From the NCBI GenBank assembly GCA_025766275.1, contig JAFKAC010000008.1:2232001-2296000 (forward strand): a DNA stretch of 64,000 bases, read 5' to 3'. Every line of letters begins with the position of its first letter. Position 1 is the first letter of the stretch. Source of the stretch: Lactarius indigo. Taxonomy: Eukaryota; Basidiomycota; Agaricomycetes; Russulales; Russulaceae. This document shows positions 47,101 to 59,050 of this stretch, piece after piece. The notes under the pieces were generated by a model. That model was not told the DNA's origin and ran no database searches. It worked only from the letters and a program-made list of their open reading frames with translations. A program made the position numbers and the translations under genes.

Positions 47101-47817
47101 TCAGTCTGAGTGGGTCCCTCACCAGAGGCATGTAAGAGCAGATTCGCCCGAGTGAAGTCTCACTTGTGCAACGTTCCCCAATCACCTCGATCAATTGCTA
47201 GCTGTTCCAATGGCCTTCACTTGTACGCCACCCAAGCATGCTGCTTGGGGCGCTGGCAGATCTGTGAAGACAGAGACGAACATACGATTCCCTCATTGCA
47301 CTTCCACGCAAAAATTGACACGTATAAGTAAAAGTCATTAGCTTGGTCATTAGAGGACCTGACCGATGATAAATGACCGATTAAAGTGACGTGCAACATA
47401 TATGCAACAAACAGAAAAAAGAACTGTGTCGTTACGTTTGCTGCAAACACCTCCAGCTAAACCAATGAACGCGAAATAAGCAACGTTACAGTCGACGAAG
47501 TCGACACCTATTTGGGTAAATTACGGTAGAATGACTGATTGACGTTGCGGCCAGCTCCGCCAAGTAATTAGTATTTGTAAGGACCATGTCCTCACTGGGC
47601 ACGCAACAACGATAGATATTAGATACCACACGATCTCACTGGTAAAATATTCTATGCTCGATTACTGAAAATGAACGTAGTCTGTCTCCATGTTTCCTAT
47701 CTTCCATTATCCTCCTAGAACCGTCTATGCTGCCCCTTGGGTCGACTGACATTCGCACGTATGGTCGTCAAAAAAAAAAAAAACGCAGGGAGCCTGGTGG
47801 CTCTGGGATATATATAT
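44193..47817. other. HAM1 3' flank interrupted by a ~2.8 kb insertion
   Basis: Sequence to about 44.74 kb is the HAM1 3' flank, matched imperfectly at 51.48-51.71 kb next to the second DUF6534 copy. There the flank runs straight into sequence that resumes here only at about 47.56 kb. So about 44745-47562 is extra DNA in this copy. It has no intact transposase. A minus-strand frame at 44740-45090 (116 residues) is unassigned, and a GT-rich minisatellite lies inside. A perfect palindrome, CTTGTATACAAG, sits near the left junction (about 44752-44763). Confidence 0.5.
45895..46215 (+). repeat. GT-rich degenerate minisatellite
   Basis: About 320 bp of imperfectly repeated words on a GTG-TTG-TGG-CAC-TG theme (for example GTGCCATGTCGGTGTCGTGG and close variants), strongly G+T-rich on plus. 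Unit borders drift, so it is an old or slippage-driven array. It lies inside the insertion between HAM1 and the DUF6534 gene. Confidence 0.7.
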
Positions 47818-50113
47818 CTACCCGCTTATATCCAGGCTATAGGGGGACTCTGGGTACTTGTCTCTGTCGAAAGGTATGACGCTGTTTGAGAACGGCGTGT
47901 CGGGGGAAACTGAAACCGGCGGGAGACACTTCGGGTCGGCCGGCATGTTGGGGCCTGCTCCGCGGCCAGCGGTGTCCCGCACGCCACCCGGCGGGGCTGT
48001 GGTACTCGTCTGGGTGAGCGTGACAACGACGACGCCTTGCGATCCGTCGAGCGTCTCGCGGAGGTGATCTCGTGAGTTCAGGCTGGGCACCAGAATGAAT
48101 CAGGGGGGTCAGTCGGTCAGGAAGTAATCACAGAGGAAATTAACGATAGAATAGACGCACATGGACATGAACGCGCAGAGAGAGAGTCGAACCATGATGA
48201 AGAAGGTCGCTGTGTATATGTTCGCGTCTGGATACTTGGCGAACTTTCCGTTCGAGAAGTCAGTCAGCATTTGGACACAGAAGGGTGTAAAAAAAAAGTG
48301 AACAATTACCAAAACTACGCTGGCGATAGCAAACGCTCTGCAGAATAGCACAGGTATCAAGAAAATAAGTTCGACGGGTGCACCAACGCACTGGCGGCTC
48401 ACAGGTGAAGTGTGCCGCAATTAATCGTATAAATCGCGAGGAGGTTCAACATGTTGTTAGTACTAAGAGAACCGATATTAGAATGGGACCTTTGCAGTTT
48501 TCGGGCACGAACGTACCTCCGGACGTGAGTGCGGTTACTCAAGAGGGTATAAACCATTCCGACAGTAATGAGGACGTCGCAAAGGACCTTGCAAGATAAT
48601 GTAGCAGTGAAAGACCCCTGTTATGAAGGGCTATCAGTGACTGCGGCCCACTTGCATCAAGCGAGGAGTAGACTTTCCCGAAAGATGCCCCCTTTACGTA
48701 GGTGCTGAAGGCTATACAGAATCCGTGAGAAAAAGAAAAGAAAATGTGCAACCACGACTGACGCATTTACACTGTATACTGACAACGAAGACAATGCCTT
48801 AGCGACCTGAAAATAAAGGAAGAAAAGGAAGAAAAAAAAACATACAGACTCCAATAGCTTGCAAGTTTCGGTTGAAAATAAGGTGAAAAGTCATTGAGGC
48901 ATGCTACGGCGGAGGGACTTACCGAATTCTGCCAGTGAGCTGACAGACTGCTCATGTGAGTTGATGTCAGCCCTGAAAAAGATGCGTAGACGTACGATCG
49001 CTATTGGCAAATATGGAGAACGCCATCCCACTGAACCAAAAATAAGTTTCACCCGGATGAAAATCACCAGTAAACTCACGACGATAGATCCTATATGCGT
49101 AGAAGCTACGCCCTTTCAGTAAGAGGTCGCTTCATAAACCTCTCATGAAGACGTACTGTTGTACACAAGATTCAAGAACAACTTGTTACACATGCATAAG
49201 AATTGCGGACAAAGGTCGATCACGATGAACTAGCGCACCAGTAGATAAAGCTAATGCCTTTAAAAACAGATTAGTCTCAGGACGAGCTCTGTGTCACCGC
49301 AGACGCACGGCTTGGCTCCTAGAAGCCCCATAAGAACCTCAACCAGAATACTACTTTTGAAGCGGCGTACCATGGTGTGAATATGTCGGCTTCCCGATAA
49401 TCCCCGAAATTCGTGACGACAAGATGATAAACTGGATAAACACCGAAAAATAAGTTGGCCGAGTCAACGAGTCTAGTCGAATATGATGTCACTATCGCGT
49501 ATCACGAAGTACTCGAAAATGTATACATCAAAAAAGCGACCTGCAGATGCTTCATTAAGATCCTGAGTATGGGACACATATGGGAACCCTCACAAAGGAC
49601 TTTAGAGGCCACTTATCCTTTGAGGAGTAGGTATTATAGTAGGAATAGACTTGCAACCAGGTAATACCATAGATCCTAGACGACCAATCGGGCTCAATCT
49701 GGTTCTGCGATAGTATATTCCAGATGGTGAGACGCACATAGACGAGAGGACCGCCCCAATGAACAACGCCCCAAGGGTTTTGTCTACAGGGATTAATGCG
49801 GGCATAGTAGATAAAAACTAAGAAAGCAAGAGAAAGAGAAAGAGAAGACACGAATCGACAGCAGAGGAAGGGGAGAAAAGGCGACCGACGGGAGTGGCCG
49901 ATTACCCAACTCGCAGCACTGTTGATAACAGCCGCCGCTCTGTCATGCGCCGAGTCATGGCGCCTGCGCAAATTGGAAGGCAAAGACAGATGATGAGATG
50001 AATGGCCCCAACCCATCAGATGCACTTCACAGCCCGCAGTTATTTTTTTCAGGCGGTGGCGACCCGGCCCGGCATGGCCTGACACAAACCGGCTGCTCGG
50101 AGCTTTCGGATTT
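47562..50113. repeat. Segmental duplication, copy A (DUF6534 part)
   Basis: Matches 51716-54283 almost throughout, in the same orientation, with scattered substitutions and small indels. The shared ends are a block with GGACCATGT on the left and a block ending GCTTTCGGAT on the right. It contains the whole DUF6534 gene A. Confidence 0.8.
47818..49805 (-). CDS. DUF6534 seven-helix membrane protein, tandem copy A
   Basis: Starts MPALIPVDKTLGALFIGAVL, continues after an intron with YGITWLQVYSYYNTYSSKD, then a PVYHLVVTNFGDYREADIF segment, a RSFYAYRIYRR motif, a helix near YPDANIYTATFFIMVRLSLC, and a tail with SLNSRDHLRETLDGSQG. This order is the DUF6534 layout. The stop is at 47820-47818. Several exons between 48.1 and 49.4 kb are short and were not all joined, so intactness is not shown. 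The duplicate at 52.0-54.0 kb keeps the same landmarks; both have open helix-rich exons, so neither is obviously dead. Function unknown. Confidence 0.65.
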
Positions 50114-50131
50114 ACGGCTTGGCGGGTGGGA

Positions 50132-50655
50132 TCTCGTCCCCGTACGCGACCGCGTGGACTAGGCACGTACATATTCGGATAGCTCACGCACAGACGTGTT
50201 GCATGCCGCGTTTCAACGCAAGAAAAAGGATGTGGAAGAGCCCGCCAGTGTGAAGACCGCGGAACGCAAGAGTCAGTTTAAGGTCGTTGCAAAGCGCGAT
50301 TCCGCGATCCTTCCACAGCTCGGAAACCCGTCGGGCTGGGTTACAAAGGTACAGGAACGTGCAGAGGCGGCTGGAACAGGCGAAAGTTGGCATTTGGATG
50401 CGTATGTTTTTCTTCCCCTTCCTTCGCTCGCCTCATCTAATTACACATTTGCGCAGGTTTGCCATCGTTTAAACTTTTCTTTTCTCTTTTTTAAAATTGT
50501 TTGGAGTTACCCTGCGTCTGACGCTTACTTTACTTTTCATAACCGACGTCATATTGAGTCAAAAAAAGTTTTACATGTACTAGGTTATGAGCGATTGTGC
50601 TCTGTATTTCTACATACCCTTGCAGATAATGTTTGTACAATCGATGGCTTTGTTT
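50132..50655 (+). pseudogene. Truncated duplicate of the HAM1 3' end
   Basis: Nearly identical to 43855-44410: the last large exon of HAM1 from its VRDRVD codons, the final intron, the FAIV-encoding last exon and part of the 3' flank. The copy has an in-frame TAG at 50159-50161 (GAG to TAG) and lacks everything upstream, so it is a pseudogene. A downstream frame of 156 residues stays open from 50196 but has no start context. It marks the junction between the two duplicated units. Confidence 0.9.
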
Positions 50656-51715
50656 CTGAGTCGTGACCCCCTAATGTATAATAGTGCGTACTGTTGAGGT
50701 CTTTCAGATGCGAGAATATGCACTGTCTATACAATAATTTGGCATCGGATTGTCACGGAGTCGTGTGGAGTTGTCCGGCTTCGAACCCTTTTCGCAACTT
50801 GCTTACTGCTTTAACTTGTCCACCGTCCCCTGCTTTCAACAACCCACTGTGTGCGTCCACCTTCTTTCGATTTCTCTTAGCTGTGTTTCGTGCCCGGCAG
50901 CTGCGTGCAACCACGGTATCTCATTTTGCGACATCTGAGTCGGTGTTCTCTTCGGCTTCCCAAATGGTCACATATTGTCACCTGATTGATCAGTCTTGGC
51001 TCTGCTGTCTCCTCTCCATGTCGTGGATTGTGTCTTCGTGCGCCTTCTATCTTGTTCGGTTCGTTTGGGGCGGTGGCCTAATTGAGCACCTCGCTCTGGT
51101 GTCGCAAAAACAATTGTTTCTTCGTCTACGCCAAGCCCTAACATGACACAACTGTGCGCAGGAACCTTGGCAGGAACAGCAGCCAGTAAAATGGAGCGGG
51201 CGAAGCGAGAGCAGCTAGTTTGCTCCTGGCATCCCTTCCCCCCCCTTTTTTTTTAACGCACACAGCGGAGTTTGCCGCCCCCCCAAGTAACCTCTCCTTT
51301 TTTTTTTTTCCATTTTGCTCCTCCTCAAGAGGATTAGACAGCCCTGAAATGATCAATGCAGAGATTACGTCCGTAAGCTTTCACGAATGACGGCCCCTTT
51401 GGGCCGTTGTGAATTGCTAGTATAGATGATGGGAGCCTGCAAGCTCCCGAAATCCTCAACTCGAAAGGCTGACGGATAACGCCACTTGATAATACGAGCC
51501 CAATCTGATGCCTGCCCTCTGTCTACTCACTACTAATAATAGGTGATCCCTTGAACTTTATCCCAGCCTCATACAGCGAATGCGGAAAGTTTGCCGGGGA
51601 TGGCGTTAAAAAGTTATTTAATTTGTCAGCTGCAGTGAGCGCTAGAACTGCGCATTGGTAAGTTAAAGTCAGAATGATTCGATTACTGTAACGTGACGGT
51701 CAGCCCTCTTCGTCA
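50656..51715. other. Insertion-like DNA inside the second duplicated unit
   Basis: Between the HAM1 remnant and the resumed flank at about 51.48 kb lie roughly 750 bp with no counterpart in the first unit. It has no recognisable gene. Two strong hairpins sit at its right end. It may be a small non-autonomous element; no terminal repeat was confirmed. Confidence 0.4.
51390..51448. other. Two adjacent GC-rich hairpins
   Basis: ACGGCCC-CTTT-GGGCCGT (51390-51407) and GGGAGC-CTGCAA-GCTCCC (51431-51448) are perfect inverted repeats 23 bp apart. They could be the structured end of a small mobile element or of a transcript. Confidence 0.6.
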
Positions 51716-54283
51716 AGCCATCAGTATTGTGCGGACCATGTGCTCACTGGGCTCGTGACGACCATAGACATTAGATACTATGAGATTACTACGAGGACTG
51801 GTAAATACACTATGCTCGATTATTGAAGATAAACATGCCTTTATTCTTATTCCTGCGTTAACGGTTCCCGTCTGTATCCGCGTCCGTATTTCGGTGTTTC
51901 CTTTTCCCTATTCTCCTTCAAAGACCGTCTATGCTTCTCCTTGAATCGACGTTCATATTCATTACTCGCTACAGTATAGTCGTAAAAAAAAAAGAGCGTG
52001 TTTTGGAAACATTGGAGGTATAACATCTACCCGATTGTACCTCGGGTATAGAGGGATTCTAGGTACTTGTCTCTGTCGAGAGGTATGACACTGTCTGAGA
52101 ACGGTGCGTCGGGGGAAACTGAAACTGGTGAAAGACACTTCGGGTCGGCAGACGTGTTGGGGTTTGCTTCAACGGTGTCGCGCACGCCACACGGGGCTGT
52201 GGTACTCGTCTGGGTGAGCGTAACGACGACAGCGCCATCCGAACCGTCGAGTGTTTCGCGGAGGTGGTCTCGTGAGTTCAGGCTGGGATAGAATGATCGG
52301 AGAGTCAGGAAGGGCCGTAAAGGAATAATGAAGACGTACATGGACATGAACGCGCAGAGGGAGAGTCGAATCATGATGAAGAAGGACGCTGTGTATATGA
52401 GCGTGTTTGGATACCTGGCGAACTTCGTTCAAGAAAGGGTCAGCATCTGACAGGGAGGAAGAAAAGGGGAACAGTACCAAAACGACGCAAGTGATAGCAA
52501 ACACTCTGCAAAATAGCACGGGCGTCAGAAAATAAGTCGACGGCCCATCGGCGCATTGGCTTACAAGTGAAGTATGCCGCAATTGATAGCGTAAATTGCG
52601 AGAAGGTTCAGAACGTTGTTAGTGCTAGAGAACCGGTTTTAAATAAGATTTTTGCAGTGTTTGGACACAAAAGTACCTCTGGACGTGAGAGCGGTTACTC
52701 AAGAGGGTATAGACCATTCCAACAGTAATGAGGACGTCGCAGAGGACCTTGCAAGATAAAGTAGCAGTGAAAGACCCCTGTTATTAACGGCCAATTAGTG
52801 ACTGCAGACCACATACATCAAACGAGAAGCGGACGTTCCCGAAAGATACCCCCATCGTGTAGGTGCTGAAGGCTATACAGAACCTGTGAGAAAAAAAAGG
52901 AAAAGAAAATGTGCAACTTTGACTGACGCGTTTGCACTGTATACTGACACGGAGGATAATGCCTTAGCGACTCACATATAAAGGAATAGAAGGAAAAAAA
53001 AACATACCGACTCCAATAGCTTGCAATTATCGGTTGAAAATAAGGTGAAAAGTCATTGAGGCATGCTACGGCGGAGGGACTTACCGAATTCTGCCAGTGA
53101 GCTGGCGGACTGCTCATATGAGTTGATGCCAGCCCTGAAAAAAAAAAATTGCATAGACGTACGATCGCTATTGGCAGGTATGGAGAACGCCAGCCCACTG
53201 GACCAAAATAAGTCTCGCACAGGTGAGAATCACCATTAAACTCACGACGATAGATCCTATATGCGTAGAAGCTACGTCCTTTTCAGTAAGAGTTCGCTTC
53301 ATAAACTCTTTATGAAGACGTACTGCTGTACACAAGATTCAAGAATAACTAGTTACACATGCATAAGAATTGCGGACAAAAGTTGTTCACGATGGACCAG
53401 CTCACCAGTAGATAAAGCTAATGCCTTTAAAAAAACATATTCTGTAAGTCTCAGGACGAGCTCCGTGTTATTGCAGACGCACCGCTTGACTCCTAGAAAC
53501 TTCATAAGAACCTTAACCAAACAGTATTTTCGGAGTAGCGTACCATGGTGTGAATATGTTTGCTGCTTGATAATCCCCAAAATTTGTGACGAGAAGATCA
53601 TAAGTCGGATAAATACCGAAAACTAGGTTGGCCGAGTCAACGAGTCTAGTCGAATATGATGTCACTATCGCGTATCACGAAGTACTTGAAAATGTATACA
53701 TCAAAAAAGCGACCTGCAGACGCTTCATTAAGATCCTGAGCATGGGACACATATATAGGAACCCTTACAAAGGACTTTAGAGGCCACTGATCCTTTGAGG
53801 AGTAGGTATTATAGTAGGAATAGACTTGCAACCAGGTAATACCATAGATACTAGACGGCCAGTCGGGGTCGATCAGGTACTGAGATAGTATATTCCAGAC
53901 AGTGAGACGCACATAGACGAGAGGACCGTGCCGATTAACAACGCCCCAAGGGTGTTGTCTAAAGGGATTAATGCGGGCATAGTAGATAAAGGTCAAGAAA
54001 GAGCAAGAGAAAGAGAGAACAAGAATCGACGGCTAAGGAAGGGGAGAAAAGGCGATCGACGGGAGTGGCCGATTACCCAACTCCCAGCACTGTTGATAAC
54101 GGGCTCCGCTGTGTCATGCGCCGAGTCACGGCGCCTGCACAGATTGGAAGGCTGAGACGAATAATGAAATGAATGACCCCATCCCATCAGAAGCACTCCA
54201 CAGCCTGCAGTTTTTTCCAAGTGTAGCGATGCGCCCCGGCATGGCCTGACATAAACCGGCTGTTCGGGGCTTTCGGATCTACC
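51716..54283. repeat. Segmental duplication, copy B (DUF6534 part)
   Basis: Counterpart of 47562-50113. Here the HAM1-type flank (51.48-51.71 kb) joins directly to the block, which shows the ancestral order without the 2.8 kb insertion. Confidence 0.8.
52027..53980 (-). CDS. DUF6534 seven-helix membrane protein, tandem copy B
   Basis: Starts MPALIPLDNTLG and keeps the landmarks of copy A: YGITWLQVYSYYNTYSSKD, LLVTNFGDYQAANIF, a RSFYAYRIYRR-type motif, MIRLSLCAFMSM and the SLNSRDHLRETLDGSDG tail, ending at 52029-52027. Differences from A include a changed first intron acceptor (TATC instead of GATC after the AG), indels in the C-terminal tail, and a poly-A expansion in an intron near 53.14 kb. 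As for copy A, some middle exons are not resolved. Confidence 0.65.
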
Positions 54284-55427
54284 CCCGGCCCTGGCTAACG
54301 GAGGGCTTGGCCCGCGGGCCCGTGATTAAGCGCTTAAACCCCACCTTAACGCCCCCGATTGTCAACATGCATGTCAACCATGGGGCCAGTATCAATGTCT
54401 CGGCGCATCTATCGCTTTTCACACCAGGTCGTTCTTCCTTCATTTCTCCGGATACTGCCAACACCGTGGGCAACCCAAAAACGATGACGCCGTCGCTCTA
54501 TCGCGGCTACGCCCAACCTCGTAATGTCACGCGCCACGTGTTTGCGGCGCTGCTGACCCAAGGCTGGCCCCTGGCCTCGAGCACAATGAAGCGCGGCGCT
54601 GGGACCAGTGCAAGGCCCATGCCGGCTCTTGGCCAAGTCAAAATGTGACAGCTCCCCCGCACCGGAGATATTGTCGAGCTCGATTGTGAACAACGACATT
54701 GCGCGCGTCGCGTAACTTAATAAACCTTTTGGGCCAGGGGCAGCAGCGCTGGCTACGCCGATCTCACACTGGAAAGTTTTTTTACCACAGAGAGCCTCTA
54801 CTCAGAGGAAATCCAGGACGACTGGCTTGTCTGATGTCGTCGAAATGCGTGAGTCAGGCGAGTTTCACAAAGGGGTCGAGGTCATACTTTGGGCATTATT
54901 GTGTTATCTCCGGGGCCAAGAAAGCCCGGAGTCCAGAAAGACGTTCCATAGCACAAGAGATGAGCGCATCAACTACGCGTCAGGGTATATACAAAGGCTA
55001 CTATTCTACAGACCGTTTACGCAAGACAACTTCTAACCGATGTTTCTCCCCGCACGCGCAACAAGCACAAAATACCAGTAGTGTTCCCATGACAGTGTCA
55101 GCATCGACGGCGATTGCCAGGAAGATGAGCAACAAGACCAGAGTTGAAGTCGATGGGAACAAAGTCCACTCGATCGAGGTTGTGCCAGGTGGTCGTTCGA
55201 ACCGAGTACGACTCTAGTACAAACCCGAGTTCTACAGCACTCAGCTGAGTAGGCAGAGCATCGAGAGCAAGGACTACAAGTGTGATGGCAATGGGCAATA
55301 AATAGATCTCGACAATCAGGGGATCGAGTGTTGAGATTTCAGCGCACGCGAGGCCGGTGTGGCTCGCGATGGCGATCATACCCTTATTTGTCTGATTAAT
55401 TAATTTACGGTGATCTGAACTAACTTC

Positions 55428-55449
55428 TCGTCTCGTCTCGTCTCGTCTC
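55428..55449. repeat. (TCTCG)n pentanucleotide repeat
   Basis: Four to five tandem TCTCG units in non-coding DNA. Confidence 0.85.
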
Positions 55450-56218
55450 ATTGAATCACAGTCCACTCATGACCATGTGAATATGGTACTTTATGGTACT
55501 CCGCGTTTCTTCTGGGCCTGCGCACTTATATACCACGTACGATATTTCCGTATGCCTCAGTAATCGAGGTAAGATAACTAGTTACTTTACTCCTATCAAT
55601 TTGCTTACGCCTAGACAGTCTTACTTGTTTGTCTAGTGCTCTCCGCACCTAGTTCGCCTTCGCGCGTGTGCTCCGGTCCTTCACGCGGCTGCCATAACCT
55701 TCTACATCGAGAGGTTGAAGTATCAGCGTTGGTGAAGGGGTCAATGGTTACCCCATTACACACCTGCACGCTGTGGGTCTATCGGGTGTGGAGGAACGAA
55801 AAAAAGGATGTACGCGTTAGCAAACACGTTGGTTGGACCTTCGGCTCCGTGCGTGGTCGGTATGTGGCCATCTAGCTACGTAGGTTGAACATGTAGTCTA
55901 TACACCCATCTTCAAGTTGAAGGGACAGCTGCTCTAGTTGGAGGTGTTAGCGTGAAGTTGTTCTGTGTATCAGAGGAGCAGCGCGAACAGGGGAGTCAGA
56001 CGGATTCAACGATACCGTTTCTTTCCCTATGACTTGCAAGCTCTGTAGTACGAATGCTCTCCAGTGGTACAGTAAGGGCGTGAGAATTGGAATCGAGACG
56101 CATTACAACTTCGACGCAATTTTAATCCGACTAAACTTCCAGTGACATTATGGTATCGTATATGTGCTGTCCGTTTTGATAATAAATTAAGCCAATAACT
56201 TAGTAGCGTATCAAATAG

Positions 56219-56261
56219 GTATCGTATCGTATCGCATCGCATCGTATCGTATCATATCGTA
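56219..56261. repeat. (ATCGT/ATCGC)n pentanucleotide repeat
   Basis: About eight tandem five-base units of ATCGT with interspersed ATCGC, in non-coding DNA. Confidence 0.85.
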
Positions 56262-57089
56262 ATATATCTTTTTAAAAAAGTCCTTCGAGGATATGTCAAA
56301 CAGACTGAGCTGCGGCTGCGCGCGGGGCCAGCACCACATGGCTGGTCTTGTCCATAGTACGTATAACATCTGCCACCGGAACAGGTGGCGTCGCAGGCAA
56401 CTCGCTCGACTCGGCTGAGCTCGAATCAAATGCCGAGGAGGATGAGCCGGTGGAGTAGCACGACCCCGACGACGACCCCTATTCCTTCTACTGTAACTTG
56501 ATACGTAGAATTTTCACGGCGACATGTTTCGTGTCTGTTCCACAAGTATACAAAGTGCCCGAAGGAACTTGTATTATGAATCGTATTGCAGCTGAGCAGC
56601 ACGATATCGGTTTCTGCAGTAAAAGACAAGAACCGAGAGAATCAAGCGTAACTTATGTAATAACTTAGTAATGACCCTCACCACCTGCACCGGTCCGAGT
56701 GGACCGACGGACTTCGGATGCGAGATTCCGTCCGCGATGATGATGCTGCCACGGCACCTAACAGTCCTACTAGGCAACGATGTACCATAGCAGAGCACTT
56801 ATAGCTTTGATGCGTCTAAAAGTTACTGTGCTATCTCTGGTTCTCAGGGAAACGAACTTTCACGACCCTTCCCGGCTATCTATGTTTAAAACAGCATGAG
56901 ACCGTGACAATGGGAATATGGGGATGTCCTCGTGCTATAAATTCCAGTCCTTCAGTCTTACTTTATCTTCTCAACATGTTTCTCCCCCTTTCAACTACCA
57001 CCTTACTTTCACAGTCAACGACGGCGAAAAACTCTCCTGTTTCGGAGTAGGTCTCGAACATCTCGCCCCGACGACATTGAGGTGTCTGA

Positions 57090-59050
57090 CGCTGCTATCC
57101 TGTACTCGAAAGGGAACCCCGGGATGTTTTATGGGAGCTGAAGACCCTCGCTAACATCATACAATCCTCGGTCAACAAGATCGAGGAGGTCCTCAGCGCT
57201 AATGCTCTCGTCCTCCCCCCGTCAAATGCACCGTTCAGCCTGGAGTCAGAGGCGTCCCGCATGCACCCGAGCATCCAGTCCGCCGGGTTGCATATCACTT
57301 CCGCCGCGGCGCAACTCATGGCCCTTGTGAGGCCTGCGCCGTTGATAGTCACAGATGTCATGATGCAGGTGAATTGGATTGTTCCTGCGACCATCGCACA
57401 TTGCACTAAAAATATCAAGTACCACGTCTCTACTGCAATGCGCGTTGCGGTGAGTACCCATGTGGCAGAGATCCTCCGGGATGCGGGCTCCAAGGTATCG
57501 TCAGATTTTCTATCGGTTGAGAGCTCTCCCACCTGGCTTTATGGTTACTCAGGGGTTACATGCATGGGAGATCGCCACGCCGACTGGGGTTCATCCTTCA
57601 AAGCTTGGTATGTATCGGGGCTGTGTAAAATATATCCACTCACAAGTATGCCATCAGCTCGGATCCTTCGTCTCCTCGCCACAAATCACATATTCGTTGA
57701 AGTATCGCCGGATGTGTTCGCCAATAACCGCTTATCCACCGTTTTAGACAGTGGAAAACCTGTTGAAGAACTGATATCAAAGTGAGCCCTATTCTTCTGG
57801 CTGCGGTTATCAGACACAATAAACTGACATGTCTTTAGTCCTGAATCAAAGCACATCGGGACCCTCGGCATAGCGTCTATCATCGAATTCAGGTAAAAAT
57901 TTCCCTTCAAAGTCGTTCTTATCTGGGATCTGACCATGCTATCGCAGTCTTGATGTGACTTTTAAGAGCTCATCTTACCTGGCAGAGACACTTCTTGATC
58001 CCGAAATTGGGCTTTCCACTGAACCAACCAAGACAGCTCTGAACAAAGCATTCGGCATCGAGGGAGACATGTGGAGCTGGTTAGATGGCCCGGATAACAG
58101 ATTGCGCCTTGCCAGTTTCGGCGCTCTGATGACCGGCTATAAAAATATTTCACCAGAAGCTGTGCTTCTCAACGGTTTTGTTACTTATTACTCTGTCGAT
58201 TACCGCTTGACCTGATACATCGAATCCACAGGGTGTGGATGGGAAAAGCACCCTCCTGGCTCACTAGTTATCGACGTTGGAGGTGGTGTTGGCTCGCAAT
58301 TATTAACACTCGCTCGTCGCCACCCCAATCTCCGCTTCGTCTTGCAAGACCGTGGGGCTGTGCTTAGTGATGCCAATGAGGTACGATGAACATCGGTTAC
58401 AGTTTCCGGATATATTTCTTCCTGACGCGTCATTACTGCAGTACTGGAAGATGAACATGCCCGATGCACTCGACTCTGGACGCGTGAAGCTACAAGGTCC
58501 GTCGCATTCCATCACCGCATTTCCCAGAGACGATCGCCGATATTTTGGTTTGTCAAGCCCACAGTTTCTTCGACCCGCAGCCACCGCAGGAGGAGGACGT
58601 CACAGTTTTCCTTTTATCCAGGGTCCTCCACGACTGGGCAGACGAATACTGTGTCGAAATCTTGAAGCACTTGCGAGTTGCTGCTGGGCCCAATACTCAG
58701 CTGATCATCGCCGAAATGCTGATAGAATACGCCTGCGACGAACCTGCGACGCCCGAAACCCCCAGCGCCCAGCTCTCAATTCCCCCCAGGCCTCTACTCC
58801 CGAACTGGGGTCGCGCGGGCTCTATGGTGCATGCCACAGATATGATTGCGAGTTCATCCGGTGTTGCTGAAACGAGCGTATGTGCTGATAGTCAGACGTG
58901 ACATAGATGTTGGGCCTTTTCAATGGGCAAGAACGTACGACCATGGCCCTGCGCAACCTGCTCGACCAGGCGGGCTGGAAGCTTATCGCCGCGCATCGCG
59001 ACCCTCCATCGGTGTCGAGGTTCCAGAAGGTCATTGCTGTTCCAAAATAG
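57090..59050 (+). CDS. SAM-dependent O-methyltransferase (plant/fungal type II)
   Basis: Multi-exon gene. The N-terminal winged-helix dimerisation domain shows [48 protein letters not shown] and [19 protein letters not shown]. The Rossmann domain has SAM motif [23 protein letters not shown], the [14 protein letters not shown] strand, the catalytic-His segment [28 protein letters not shown], and the end of the fold with [17 protein letters not shown]. Such enzymes methylate phenolic hydroxyls of small aromatic metabolites. The true start codon was not found: the frame opens at 57090 after a TGA and no in-frame ATG precedes the first helix, so a short upstream exon is expected. No other biosynthetic gene is adjacent. 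Confidence 0.85.

Larger units (their letters stand above)
54284..57089. other. Gene-poor stretch
   Basis: The frame at 54307-54648 (plus) and an overlapping minus frame read the same GC-rich block; neither shows a motif. 54.7-57.0 kb has no supported gene. Short pentanucleotide repeats are listed separately. Confidence 0.35.

Noticed and set aside
54307..54699. Overlapping ORFs on both strands (113 and 96 codons)
   Set aside because: Both are open because the block is GC-rich and stop-poor; no motif or splice context favours either.
57090..59050. Secondary-metabolite cluster around the O-methyltransferase
   Set aside because: No PKS, NRPS, terpene synthase, P450 or specific transporter lies nearby; the permease is 45 kb away.
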